From contig NZ_CP039143.1 of assembly GCF_013343215.1 (NCBI RefSeq), positions 1,116,001 through 1,180,000 of the forward strand: DNA of 64,000 nt. Direction: 5' to 3'. The stretch is from Acinetobacter sp. 10FS3-1 (lineage in GTDB: Bacteria; Pseudomonadota; Gammaproteobacteria; Pseudomonadales; Moraxellaceae). Position 1 is the stretch's first letter. Each line of letters starts with the position of its first letter. The notes under the pieces were generated by a model that was given only the letters and a program-made list of their open reading frames with translations, was not told the DNA's origin and did not search any database. The position numbers and the translations under genes are program-made. This document shows positions 38,760 to 47,982 of this stretch, piece after piece.

Positions 38760-39593
38760 TTAAGGATGCAAAATTTTAAAATTGGCCTGCTGGCTCATGC
38801 TATCGATATTAAGCTGATGAATTTCATTCAGAAAAGCGACATTGAAGTGTCCAAGCTGCCGGGATGTTTGAAAAGCCCGTTGACCTGCAATCGAAAAATG
38901 TACATGGGCAGCCAAGGCAGCAATCACCGGCGCCGCCACGGCGCTATATGCGGCAATCAAGGCACCCAGCGCACATCCTGTCGCCGTCACGCGGGGTTGC
39001 AAGTATGAGCCACCAAGTACCTGAAGCACCGGATAGTCTCTGGAAATAATATAATCTGACTCACCTGAAATCGCGATACATGGGGTTTGTTCAAGCAGAC
39101 ATTGGGCTTGTAAATAAACCTCGGCACTATCTACGGTGCTGCCTACGCCTTTGGATTCAGTCTTCTTGCCAGCCATGCTGCCAATTTCTGAAGCATTGCC
39201 GCGTAGAATCGTCGGCTGATCGTTGATAAGCTGATCCACGACTGCCGAACGCCAATGTAATACTGATCCATAACCGACCGGGTCCAGTACCCAGGGCTTG
39301 CCTAAGCTATGGGCTGTACGCGCAGCGATTTGCATGGCCTCGACCTGTTCGCTGGTCGGTGTCCCCAGATTCAGACTAAGTGCAGCTGCAATGTTGATAA
39401 AACTTTCAGCCTCATAGGGATTGTCAATCATGGCCGGTGAAGCATTTGCTGCGAGCAGGACGTTAGCCACATAATTACTGGCCACCACATTGGTCATAAT
39501 ATGAACCAGAGGCTGCTCTTGCTGAAGTTGATGCCAGGCTTCACAGATCTGCTCAAGAAGCATGTGCTCTAAGTGGGATGAAGACGTATTCAT
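38760..39593 (-). CDS. thiM: Hydroxyethylthiazole kinase ThiM
   Basis: A 277-residue ribokinase-fold kinase that salvages the thiazole half of thiamine. The N-terminal substrate-binding stretch I-M-T-N-V-V and N-A-S-P-A-M-I, and the catalytic-region V-T-A-T-G-C-A-L-G-A motif with its cysteine, are intact. I chose the start at 39593; the reading frame stays open 25 codons further, but that extension overlaps the preceding gene and does not resemble ThiM. No thiD or thiE is adjacent, and no TPP aptamer pattern was recognised upstream. Confidence 0.88.
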   Translation of the reverse strand: MNTSSSHLEHMLLEQICEAWHQLQQEQPLVHIMTNVVASNYVANVLLAANASPAMIDNPYEAESFINIAAALSLNLGTPTSEQVEAMQIAARTAHSLGKPWVLDPVGYGSVLHWRSAVVDQLINDQPTILRGNASEIGSMAGKKTESKGVGSTVDSAEVYLQAQCLLEQTPCIAISGESDYIISRDYPVLQVLGGSYLQPRVTATGCALGALIAAYSAVAAPVIAALAAHVHFSIAGQRAFQTSRQLGHFNVAFLNEIHQLNIDSMSQQANFKILHP

Positions 39594-39634
39594 AATGATC
39601 AATTCTAAAAATAGAAAACTGTGGAGGAAGCCGG

Positions 39635-40795
39635 TCAGCGCGTAAAATAGTGATCCTGATGCTTGCAATTACGGCAGAACAAACTTACATAGTCGCTGGC
39701 ATCATAGTCAACAGACAGTTCTTGTGAGCCACAGTGCATACAGCGTTTTTGCGAGTAAAATTTTAGCCGCGGTTCGATTTTATGCCATGAACGCCAGATC
39801 GGCTGAAAAAAGATATTTTCATCATAACCCAGCAGACGGTAAAACAGGATGCCGCTCATCTTGCTTAAAGGAAGCTGAGTGGGGCGTGGCAGGGTAAAGG
39901 TTTCCCATTTCTCATTGAGAGCGCGTTCGCGGTATTGCTGCAAGGTTTTCTTTAACAGATTGGTATTGATGAAATTTTCATTACATGGTTGTAGGGCTTT
40001 TTGCTTATAGAGATATTCCAGCGCATTCTGAACCAGATAATAAATCTGCCCAACGGCCAGTACATCCAGCAAGCGATAACAGAAGGCTTGAAAGCTTTTG
40101 TTTCCTGCAATCTGGATACCCCAAGTCCGACAATAGAACTGGGCAAACTGAATAATTTCCTGATACAGTAAGGTATACAGGGCATCTTTGACTTCATCTG
40201 AACTTTTAAAAGGTACGCCTTTGCTTAGGTTTTCATAAAACCAGGCGCGCAGTTGCTGGGCAATACTAAACAGGCTGGGTTCAGAATAACCGTCCAGACG
40301 GACATTGATATAATAGTGCTGATTTTCCGAAGCAATATCTTTAGGAATCAAAATCTGGTCTCTCAGCAGATTTTTGATCAGCCCTTGCTGGAACAAATAG
40401 TTAGGGCTAATCATGTGATATTTGATCTGTTGCCAGTCAATATATTCGTGATGATGAATATGTTCCTGAACCTGATCATCCAGAATAGCCAGCAAGAACA
40501 GTTTATGCAGGAAACTGAGCTGAGTCAGTTCATATTCACGTTGATCCTGTTTCTTGTGATGCTGATGACTTTCCTGTAGTCGGGTTTCTTTGAGCAGCCG
40601 TTTACGCTGTGCTAGACAATGCTCACAATAACAGTTGTGCTTTTGCTCAGGATAAAGCTGATGCTGGCAATGACTGCATTCATGAAAGTTAATATCCTGA
40701 TCATATTGTTCTGCTTCAATCCAATACATCGACGCCCTGCAAAGCGGGCATTGTGTACTTTCATCAAGCTGTTTTTGCAGAACATTAAAGACCAT
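39635..40795 (-). CDS. Unrecognised zinc-ribbon protein
   Basis: A 386-residue protein I cannot assign. Cysteines at 16/19 and 40/43 (C-x2-C each), a further cluster at 55/57/60, and a C-terminal pair of knuckles (C352/C355 and C374/C377) indicate two separate zinc ribbons. The roughly 270-residue middle is rich in aromatic residues, Gln and Leu, probably helical, with no membrane helix and no signal peptide, so it should be cytoplasmic. It ends 41 bp before the thiM start on the same strand, so the two may be co-transcribed. A nucleic-acid-binding or scaffold role would be a guess. Confidence 0.8.
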   Translation of the reverse strand: MVFNVLQKQLDESTQCPLCRASMYWIEAEQYDQDINFHECSHCQHQLYPEQKHNCYCEHCLAQRKRLLKETRLQESHQHHKKQDQREYELTQLSFLHKLFLLAILDDQVQEHIHHHEYIDWQQIKYHMISPNYLFQQGLIKNLLRDQILIPKDIASENQHYYINVRLDGYSEPSLFSIAQQLRAWFYENLSKGVPFKSSDEVKDALYTLLYQEIIQFAQFYCRTWGIQIAGNKSFQAFCYRLLDVLAVGQIYYLVQNALEYLYKQKALQPCNENFINTNLLKKTLQQYRERALNEKWETFTLPRPTQLPLSKMSGILFYRLLGYDENIFFQPIWRSWHKIEPRLKFYSQKRCMHCGSQELSVDYDASDYVSLFCRNCKHQDHYFTR

Positions 40796-41223
40796 AAGGC
40801 ATATATAAACTCAAAAAGGAAAGATGATTATACACAGCTGGCAAGAGGATGACAGGGCCGATAAGTAGGCAGTCTGAACAGAACAGGAAGCGCTGGGACA
40901 AAAGAGCTCAATGGGAAAAGATAAAGTGCTAAGCTCTGATGAGCTTCAATGTCACCCTGATTCAGCTTTCAGCTTTCAGCTCAGCATTCACTTATCTTAA
41001 TTTTCAAAGCATCGGCTTATAAAAAATATCAAATCTTCTCCTCATTTGGCAGGGAGACTTTTTCGTGGGATACAATTGCTCTCTGATTATACAAAATGCA
41101 TTGAAAGTGCTGCACTAAGCGCCCATATTAGAGCTAGGAAAAGAAAAGCACCCACAGTGTTTATCATTTGACAGATGCTTTTGACATCGAATATGTCAGA
41201 ACGATAAAAGATTAGGACAGGAT
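40796..41223 (+). promoter_or_regulatory. Intergenic region with pepN promoter
   Basis: 428 bp without a gene. The proximal end holds TTGACA (41182-41187), a 16-base spacer and GATAAA (41204-41209), then AGGA before the pepN ATG. An inverted repeat TGACAT (41183-41188) and ATGTCA (41194-41199) sits between the two boxes. A short tandem repeat of TTCAGC units is seen at about 40965-40982. The rest is featureless by eye. Confidence 0.6.
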
Positions 41224-43833
41224 ATGAATATTGCGGCGAATCCGGTGATCGAAGCTGATCAAACCATTTATTTAAAAGACTATCAAAAACCTGTTTTCGT
41301 GGTTGATTCGATTGATCTGAATATTCAGGTTTATGAGGATCATACTCTGGTGAGTAGCAAACTGGTTATGCAACGTCGGACTGAGGGTCCTCTGGTTTTG
41401 CTGGGCCGTGACCTGGAGCTACAATCGATCAGGTTAAATGGTCAGCAGTTGACTGAAAAGGATTATCAGCTCGACAGTGAACAACTGGTAATTACTCAGG
41501 CGCCTGATCAGGCCGTGATTGAAACAGTTGTGAAAATTCATCCTGAAACCAATACCATGCTGGAAGGTCTGTATCAGGCCAGTTCGGATCTGTTTGTTAC
41601 CCAAAATGAACCAGAAGGTTTTCGCAAGATCAGTTTCTATCCTGACCGTCCGGATGTATTGTCAGTATTTACGACGCGTGTCGAAGCAGATAAAAAATAT
41701 CCTGTGCTATTGGCGAATGGTAACCTGCTGGAAACCGGTGAAGCCGGCGAGGGCCGGCATTATGCCATTTGGGAAGACCCCACCAAAAAGCCGAGCTATT
41801 TATTTGCCTGCGTGATTGGTGATCTGGCCGTTATGAAAGATTCCTATGTCACTTCGGAAGGCCGAAATGTGGCGCTGGAAATTTATGCTGAAGAAAAAGA
41901 TATTCCAAAATGCAAGATTGCCATGGAAGCACTTAAACATTCTATGCGTTGGGATGAAGAGCATTATGGCCTGCCATATGACCTTGATAACTATATGATT
42001 GTGGCGACCAGTGCCTTTAATATGGGTGCTATGGAAAACAAAGGCCTGAATATCTTTAATACCTCATGTGTACTGGCCGATGAGGAATATACGACTGATG
42101 CCGCGATCATGCGGGTACAATCTGTAATTGCCCATGAATATTTCCATAACTGGACCGGCAACCGGATTACCTGTCGTGACTGGTTCCAGCTGTGTTTAAA
42201 AGAAGGTTTAACGGTGTTTCGTGACCAGTCTTTCTCGGAAGATTTGCAATCGGCCGCCGTACAGCGGATTGATGATGTGGCCGTTCTTAAAGCCCATCAG
42301 TTCCCGGAAGATTCAGGCCCTTTATCACATCCGCCACGCCCCGATCATTTTGTCGAAATCAATAACTTCTATACCGCAACTGTGTATGAAAAAGGCGCGG
42401 AAATTAACCGCATGATGGCAACCCTGCTGGGTAAGGAAAAATTCCGTCAGGGCACAGATGAGTATTTCCGCCGTCATGATGGTCAGGCCGTTACCGTAGA
42501 GGATTGGATTGCGGCTTTAACGGCAGGTTCTGGTGTTGATCTTTCTAACTTCCTGACTTGGTATAACCAGCCAGGTACACCAAAACTGGTCGCAGAAGGA
42601 CACTATGATGCGGCATCGCAAACCTATCGCCTGAGCTTAAAACAAAGCCTGAAAGTGCATCCGAAATATCCGAATCTGAAAGCCGTGCCAATTCCAGTGG
42701 CTCTGGCCCTGTTTGATGCAGCAAGCGGCGAACAACTGGTCCTGAATTCTGAAGCCTTGTTTGAAAATTCGGTCAAAGACGGGGTATACCTGTTTGATCA
42801 GAATGAGGCAACGATCGAATTTAACGGTGTAAGCAGTAAACCCGTGGTGTCTTTACTGCGTAATTTCTCTGCACCGGTGGATCTGGAATTTAACTATTCA
42901 GATGAGGAGCTGGCGTTCTTGCTGCAATATGAAACCAATGGTTTTAACCAGTGGCAGGCGGCACAAACCCTGTTAGAACGTATTTTACTGGACAATCATC
43001 CTTCAGATATTTATATCGAAACCATGCTGAAGACACTGCCTGAGGTTATCCAGAAAGATCCATTACTGGCATCACGCCTGTTTGATGTGCTATCTGAAGG
43101 CTATTTAGGCAGCCGTATTGATCAGGATTATAGCCCGGCCACGATTCAGGAACAGCGTGATGCCTTATTGCATACTTTGGCACGTGCGTTTGGTGCGACA
43201 GCCAAAGATATCTATCTGAGCCTTGACCCTGATCTGCAAGCTGATTTCTCTCAAGCGATGGGTACACGTGCGCTGAAAAATATCCTGCTGATGATGATGG
43301 CACGTCAGGGAGATGAATCAGCGTTTGAACTGGCAGAGCAGCAATATCAAAATACCCGCAATATGTCTGAGCGCTTAGGGGCATTGCGTGTACTGGTCTG
43401 GAATGATGCACCGCAAGCAAAAGCACTGCTCGATGACTTTTATACCCGCTTTAAAGATGAGGCGCTGGCACTCGACCAATGGTTTATGCTGCAAGCAGCT
43501 CATCCGCAAGTAACAGCAGAAGAGATTCAGGCGCTAACTGCACATCCGGATTATGACCTGAAGACACCAAACCGTATCCGTGCGGTGAGTGGTGGCTTGA
43601 ATGCCAACCCGGTCAATAGCTGGAGTTTTGGTGTAGAGCATTATATTGGTCTGGCGAAATATCTGGATGAGAAAAACCCGATTGTGGGTTCACGTTTACT
43701 GCAGGCATTATCTCGCTGGTATACGCTGATTGAACCACAGCGTAGCGAAGTCAAAGCCCAACTCGAAGCTTTAAAGCCGGTGGTGAAATCTAAAAACGTT
43801 TCAGAAACGTTGAATAGTATGCTGAACGTGTAA
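41224..43833 (+). CDS. pepN: Aminopeptidase N
   Basis: An 869-residue M1-family zinc aminopeptidase. The exopeptidase motif G-A-M-E-N (about 263-267), the zinc site H-E-Y-F-H-N (about 299-304) with the distal Glu in L-K-E-G-L-T, and the DUF3458 C-terminal domains are all present. It trims N-terminal residues from peptides in the cytoplasm. Its length equals the E. coli PepN class. A strong terminator follows. Confidence 0.95.
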   Translation: MNIAANPVIEADQTIYLKDYQKPVFVVDSIDLNIQVYEDHTLVSSKLVMQRRTEGPLVLLGRDLELQSIRLNGQQLTEKDYQLDSEQLVITQAPDQAVIETVVKIHPETNTMLEGLYQASSDLFVTQNEPEGFRKISFYPDRPDVLSVFTTRVEADKKYPVLLANGNLLETGEAGEGRHYAIWEDPTKKPSYLFACVIGDLAVMKDSYVTSEGRNVALEIYAEEKDIPKCKIAMEALKHSMRWDEEHYGLPYDLDNYMIVATSAFNMGAMENKGLNIFNTSCVLADEEYTTDAAIMRVQSVIAHEYFHNWTGNRITCRDWFQLCLKEGLTVFRDQSFSEDLQSAAVQRIDDVAVLKAHQFPEDSGPLSHPPRPDHFVEINNFYTATVYEKGAEINRMMATLLGKEKFRQGTDEYFRRHDGQAVTVEDWIAALTAGSGVDLSNFLTWYNQPGTPKLVAEGHYDAASQTYRLSLKQSLKVHPKYPNLKAVPIPVALALFDAASGEQLVLNSEALFENSVKDGVYLFDQNEATIEFNGVSSKPVVSLLRNFSAPVDLEFNYSDEELAFLLQYETNGFNQWQAAQTLLERILLDNHPSDIYIETMLKTLPEVIQKDPLLASRLFDVLSEGYLGSRIDQDYSPATIQEQRDALLHTLARAFGATAKDIYLSLDPDLQADFSQAMGTRALKNILLMMMARQGDESAFELAEQQYQNTRNMSERLGALRVLVWNDAPQAKALLDDFYTRFKDEALALDQWFMLQAAHPQVTAEEIQALTAHPDYDLKTPNRIRAVSGGLNANPVNSWSFGVEHYIGLAKYLDEKNPIVGSRLLQALSRWYTLIEPQRSEVKAQLEALKPVVKSKNVSETLNSMLNV

Positions 43834-43848
43834 AAAGTATGATTAGAG

Positions 43849-43875
43849 AAGCCGGATCAGATGATCCGGCTTTGT
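43849..43875 (+). terminator. Terminator hairpin after pepN
   Basis: A perfect 11-bp stem AAGCCGGATCA (43849-43859) and TGATCCGGCTT (43862-43872) with a two-base centre, followed by TGTCATTT. The T-run is short, but the stem is strong. Confidence 0.75.
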
Positions 43876-44037
43876 CATTTCTGCTAAAAGGGGGGAAGGC
43901 GTATTTGAAAGCAGATTTTACCTAATTTATCACATACAGGTGTACAGATGGTTTGCAGCAGAGCGTCACTTGCTTGTTCTGCTAAGCATCGAAATTATGA
44001 AAATGTCTTTCAATTAAATGATGAGGGGGGATTCAAG

Positions 44038-44247
44038 ATGTTAGTGAAAATCGAAGATGGTTTTTATCTAAACACTCAACATATTATTGCGCTGCAGGTT
44101 AGTAAAAAACCGGCCAATGATCTATTTGAAATTTCTATCCAATATACGCCTTATTCTGCTCATCAGGCGGCTGAACATAAAAAGGTGTTTGCCAGTCAAC
44201 AGGATGCAGAAAGATTTCTGAATGAGCTAAACCAAAAAATGCGTTAA
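44038..44247 (+). CDS. Small hypothetical protein (69 residues)
   Basis: M-L-V-K-I-E-D-G-F-Y-L-N-T opens a compact soluble alpha/beta protein with a charged, helical end (Q-D-A-E-R-F-L-N-E-L). The ATG at 44038 has an excellent GAGGGGGG ribosome site seven bases upstream; the frame is open 30 codons further, but those residues are not needed. I do not recognise a family. It is closed by a bidirectional terminator. Confidence 0.72.
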   Translation: MLVKIEDGFYLNTQHIIALQVSKKPANDLFEISIQYTPYSAHQAAEHKKVFASQQDAERFLNELNQKMR

Positions 44248-44250
44248 AAG

Positions 44251-44280
44251 AAAAGCCTGTCGAGTACAGGCTTTTTATTT
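44251..44280. terminator. Bidirectional terminator between convergent genes
   Basis: AAAAGCCTGT (44251-44260), loop CGAGT, ACAGGCTTTT (44266-44275). T-runs follow on both strands, so it can end both the small gene and the leftward universal stress gene. Confidence 0.88.
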
Positions 44281-44293
44281 TAATAGGAGAAAT

Positions 44294-44740
44294 TTACTGC
44301 TTTACAATCAGGACCGGAATTTCAGATTGTGCTAGCACATTTTGTGCGACACTGCCGAGCATCAGCTTCTGCAAACCTTTGCGGCCATGCGAACCCATAA
44401 TAATTAGGTCAGTCGGTGAATCTAGAGAAGCCTGCAAGATACCTTCCGAGGGCGCCATGCCATGAATAATTTTAGTAATCACCGGAACGCCGTCACGAAT
44501 AAAACTTTCCTTTAGTTCAGTTAGACGATCTAAGGCATGTTGCTCTGCCTGCAGAAAATAATCAGTTACTGCCGGCGCGACTTTATAAAAATCGACGCCT
44601 TTAAATGGATCGACAGCAATAACACTTAATAAGGTAACTTTGCTATGAAAAACCTTTGCCATTTCCAAGGCATGCTCTGCCGCGGCATAGGAAATCGAGG
44701 ATTCATCGAGTGCGACCAGAAGATTATCGTAATTTTGCAT
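44294..44740 (-). CDS. Universal stress protein (UspA family)
   Basis: A 148-residue single Usp domain. The N-terminal L-L-V-A-L-D-E-S and the ATP-binding loop G-S-H-G-R-K-G-L-Q-K-L-M-L-G-S-V (about 118-133) match the ATP-binding UspFG/MJ0577 type. It is about half-identical to its neighbour at 44895-45338, so the two look like a tandem duplicate. It likely responds to starvation or stress. Confidence 0.9.
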   Translation of the reverse strand: MQNYDNLLVALDESSISYAAAEHALEMAKVFHSKVTLLSVIAVDPFKGVDFYKVAPAVTDYFLQAEQHALDRLTELKESFIRDGVPVITKIIHGMAPSEGILQASLDSPTDLIIMGSHGRKGLQKLMLGSVAQNVLAQSEIPVLIVKQ

Positions 44741-44845
44741 GGTGTTTCCTCATCATTGTTATAACAGTTATGGGCAGTACAAGAGGGACAAATCCAAATT
44801 TTATTTGAAGGAATAGAAACTTAGTTTTTAAGGGCAGTCTTTAAA

Positions 44846-44878
44846 GTTTTTTGCGCATTGTTCAGGTGCGCAAAAAAC
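44846..44878. other. Perfect inverted repeat between two usp genes
   Basis: GTTTTTTGCGCA (44846-44857) and TGCGCAAAAAAC (44867-44878) are exact complements. The T-run begins the 5' arm and the A-run ends the 3' arm on either strand, the reverse of a usual terminator, so simple termination is doubtful. Confidence 0.6.
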
Positions 44879-44894
44879 CAGAAGATTGTTCAGA

Positions 44895-45338
44895 TTATTT
44901 TTTTACAACCATGACAGGTACTTGTGTTGCGCTGAGTACATCCTGTGCGAAACTGCCCAGAATCATTTTCTGGAATCCTTTACGGCCATGTGAACCCATG
45001 ACAATTAAATCAGCTTGAACTTCTTGGGCTGTATTTACAATATGTTCCGCATTCACCAGACCCGTCACAATGCGCGTATCGGCCTCAATACCTTCTGCTT
45101 CTGCAAGAGCAGCCGCCTGTTTTAAAGAGTTTTTAGCATTGGCATGCGCCTGGGCAAAATATTCTTTCATAATTGTAGAGCTATAATAAAAATCTGCCTC
45201 AGTAAAAGGATCTTCTGCAATCAGGCTGATCAAGTAAAGTCGGCTGCCAAAAGCTTTGGCAATTTTTGCAGCATGCTGAACAGCAGAAAAAGAAATTTCT
45301 GAGCCATCTACTGGAACTAAAATATTTTGATAGGCCAT
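44895..45338 (-). CDS. Universal stress protein (UspA family)
   Basis: A 147-residue Usp domain with N-I-L-V-P-V-D-G-S-E at the start and the loop G-S-H-G-R-K-G-F-Q-K-M-I-L-G-S-F near residues 117-132. Paralogue of the gene 154 bp downstream on the same strand. A hairpin with unusual base polarity lies just after its stop. Confidence 0.9.
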   Translation of the reverse strand: MAYQNILVPVDGSEISFSAVQHAAKIAKAFGSRLYLISLIAEDPFTEADFYYSSTIMKEYFAQAHANAKNSLKQAAALAEAEGIEADTRIVTGLVNAEHIVNTAQEVQADLIVMGSHGRKGFQKMILGSFAQDVLSATQVPVMVVKK

Positions 45339-45600
45339 CGTTTTTCTCCGGATGTCATGTGTTTTTTAGGCTTTGATTTATTGATAACACAGTGCTGTAA
45401 CAGGTGCAATTGCAAAAAGCTGAAAGGGCATAAAAACTCATTTAATTACAAATATATTTCACATAAGTAGTATGAAATTTAAGCGAATAAAATTGAGGAA
45501 AATACTCGGATTTTAGTTTTTATTGCCTAAGCCTATCGCCTTCATCATTTAATTTTTATATGCTTCTGCTGGGACTGCTGTTGGTCAGGATTGAAATATT

Positions 45601-46599
45601 ATGGGGGCTATTTTGAGGTATTCAGGAATCTGTCTGGCATTGCTTGGAGGATTGAGCCTGGCAGGCTGTCAAAGCGCGGTACAAAATAACCGGATTATTG
45701 CGAGCGCCTTTAATTTAACTACCGGCATGCAGCAAAAGTTGATGGACCGTTATGCGCCTGAAACGGTGCGGGTACACTCCAATATTGTCTATGCGACTGA
45801 GCAGAATTTAAATCTGGATTTATATCAACCACAAAATGTTCAGGAGCTTGGCCCTCGACCAACCGTTATCTGGATACATGGAGGTGGCTGGATTTCTGGC
45901 TCTAAAGAGCATGCGCGTGGTTATTTCAAACTGCTAGCAGCGCAAGGGTATAATGTGGTCGCTGTACAGTATCAGTTTGCACCCCAAGTGGTTTATCCTG
46001 CGCAATTACATCAGATTAATCAGGCGCTCGAATTTATTAAAACATATGCAGAGCGCTATCAGATTGATGCAAGACAGCTGTATCTGGCTGGAGATTCTGC
46101 GGGTGCCAATTTGGCGAGCCATTATGCTGCACTGTTAACTAATCCTGAATTTGCACGGCAGTCTGGTTTTCGTCCGAGTATTCAGCCGGAGCAGCTTAGA
46201 GGGCTGATTCTGCATTGTGGGATCTATGATCTGGAAAGCTTTATTCATCAGGCACCTGAACTCAAAATCATGGAGTGGGGTGTAGATAATCTGTTACAAG
46301 CCTATATCGGGGATCAAAAAGAGAATACACAATTTCTTCAGCAGATTTCCCCCATTCATCAGCTCTCGACTACGTATCCACCTGTTTTTATTAGTGGGGG
46401 AAATAAGGACTTTTTGACCGATACCCAGTCCATTCCGTTTGTACGCGCACTCGAAGCCAAAAATATTCCTGTGATGCCCGTCTTTTATCCAGAATCTAAG
46501 GCTTGGCTGATTCATGAATATCAGTTTTTTATGGCCAAGAAAGAAAGCCAGCAGACTTTTTTCAAGACCATTGAGTTTTTACATCAGTATTCTTTGTGA
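45601..46599 (+). CDS. Lipoprotein alpha/beta-hydrolase (carboxylesterase)
   Basis: A 332-residue hydrolase with a lipoprotein signal (lipobox L-A-G-C, Cys about 23), so likely membrane-anchored. The oxyanion motif H-G-G-G-W (about 93-97), nucleophile elbow G-D-S-A-G (about 163-167), a late Asp in N-K-D-F-L-T-D and His in I-H-E-Y complete a triad of the hormone-sensitive-lipase-like type. The substrate is unknown; a short-chain ester is likely. No operon partner. Confidence 0.86.
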   Translation: MGAILRYSGICLALLGGLSLAGCQSAVQNNRIIASAFNLTTGMQQKLMDRYAPETVRVHSNIVYATEQNLNLDLYQPQNVQELGPRPTVIWIHGGGWISGSKEHARGYFKLLAAQGYNVVAVQYQFAPQVVYPAQLHQINQALEFIKTYAERYQIDARQLYLAGDSAGANLASHYAALLTNPEFARQSGFRPSIQPEQLRGLILHCGIYDLESFIHQAPELKIMEWGVDNLLQAYIGDQKENTQFLQQISPIHQLSTTYPPVFISGGNKDFLTDTQSIPFVRALEAKNIPVMPVFYPESKAWLIHEYQFFMAKKESQQTFFKTIEFLHQYSL

Positions 46600-46689
46600 G
46601 TTTTGATTCATTTTTATTTGATTTTAGCCTCTTTTTGATTCAGGAAATTTACCTGAACGGGCTTAAGCCGAATGTGCTTAAGCCAATAT

Positions 46690-47865
46690 TCAGGCTGTTT
46701 TAGGTTTGGATTTGAATAACAGATACACCAGGATACCCAGTAACAGTCCCCAGAATGCTGACCCAATACCTAAAAACTGGATATTTGAGGCACTGAATAA
46801 AAAAGTCATTAGGGCGGCCTCACGCTCATGACTGTCCTGAAAAGCCAGCGCAATGTTATGACCGATTGTACCAAACAGGGCAATGCCGGCTAGTACAGTG
46901 ATCAGAATACTGGGAAAAGCCATCAACAAATTACTCAGGGTGGCTGCAAAAAGACCCATCAGCATATAACAAAGCCCGCCACTCATACCGGCAATATAGC
47001 GTTTTTGTGGATCTGGATGTGCTTGGGCATCTAGGCTAACGGCAGCACTAATAGCGGCCAGATTGATACTAAAGCAGCCAAAAGGTGCCAGAACTGCCTG
47101 GGTCATACCGGTCCAGCCGAGAATCGGATTCACTTTAGGCGGATAACCATAGCTTTTAATCACGGCCAGGCCAGGCAGGTATTGGGATGCCAGATTAATA
47201 ACCAGCAAAGGTAAAGCCAAACCTAAAATAGCAGACAGGCTAAACTCAGGCGTGGTCCAGACCGGTTGAGCGATAGCCCAGTTCAAGTCAGGCGGGTGAA
47301 ATTCAATAAAAAAAGGACATAGAAAGATCGCTGCAAATACTGTGATAACAATACTATAGCGTGTGCTGAGCTTTTTAGAGATAAGATAAATGGCCAGTAC
47401 ACTCAGTACAAATGTCCAGGATTGTTGCAGGCTGCCAAAAACTGAAATTCCGAATTTAAGCAAGACACCCGCTAGCATGGCAGACGTCAAGCTTTGTGGA
47501 ATAAACTGGAAAATTCGCTCAAAAACTCCAAAAAATCCGAGACCCGCCACCAATAGCCCGCAGACCAAAAAGGCGCCTATCGCTTCGGCCAGACTATAAT
47601 GTCCATTAGAGGCAATAATCAGGGCCAGTCCTGCCGTCGACCAGGCTGTTGAAATGGGGTATTTATACTTCCAGGACAGTAAAAATCCTGAAAGGCCTAT
47701 CCCAATCCCAAGTGCCCATAACCAGGAGCTGATTTGTGCCGGACTTGCTCCCAGACTTTGAGCGGCTTCAATCACCAGTACTGCAGAGACACTGATGCCA
47801 ATCATGCAGGTCATAAAACCCGCTATGACGGCCGGCAGGGAGAAATCTTGTAATAGTTTTGACAT
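46690..47865 (-). CDS. BenE-family benzoate/H+ symporter
   Basis: A 391-residue protein with about 10-12 membrane helices. A-P-F-G-C-F-S-I-N-L-A-A-I (about 259-271) and the early V-I-A-G-F block are the BenE signature. The family founder is the Acinetobacter benzoate transporter BenE, but no benzoate-degradation genes are adjacent, so the substrate may differ. Confidence 0.85.
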   Translation of the reverse strand: MSKLLQDFSLPAVIAGFMTCMIGISVSAVLVIEAAQSLGASPAQISSWLWALGIGIGLSGFLLSWKYKYPISTAWSTAGLALIIASNGHYSLAEAIGAFLVCGLLVAGLGFFGVFERIFQFIPQSLTSAMLAGVLLKFGISVFGSLQQSWTFVLSVLAIYLISKKLSTRYSIVITVFAAIFLCPFFIEFHPPDLNWAIAQPVWTTPEFSLSAILGLALPLLVINLASQYLPGLAVIKSYGYPPKVNPILGWTGMTQAVLAPFGCFSINLAAISAAVSLDAQAHPDPQKRYIAGMSGGLCYMLMGLFAATLSNLLMAFPSILITVLAGIALFGTIGHNIALAFQDSHEREAALMTFLFSASNIQFLGIGSAFWGLLLGILVYLLFKSKPKTA

Positions 47866-47982
47866 CGTCCATAATACAATTTTTTAATGCGCCTAAATCA
47901 TACGCTTTTCATCTATAAACACAATCTATGAGGGAGTTTTTTATCTCATTTCAAACTTGAAAATGATTACATATAGGCAGTT

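Noticed and set aside
39594..39700. TPP riboswitch before thiM
   Set aside because: The region is mostly the end of the preceding gene, and no CTGAGA-type TPP core is seen on the transcribed strand.
43948..44037. N-terminal extension of the 69-residue protein
   Set aside because: The strong GAGGGGGG ribosome site points to the ATG at 44038.
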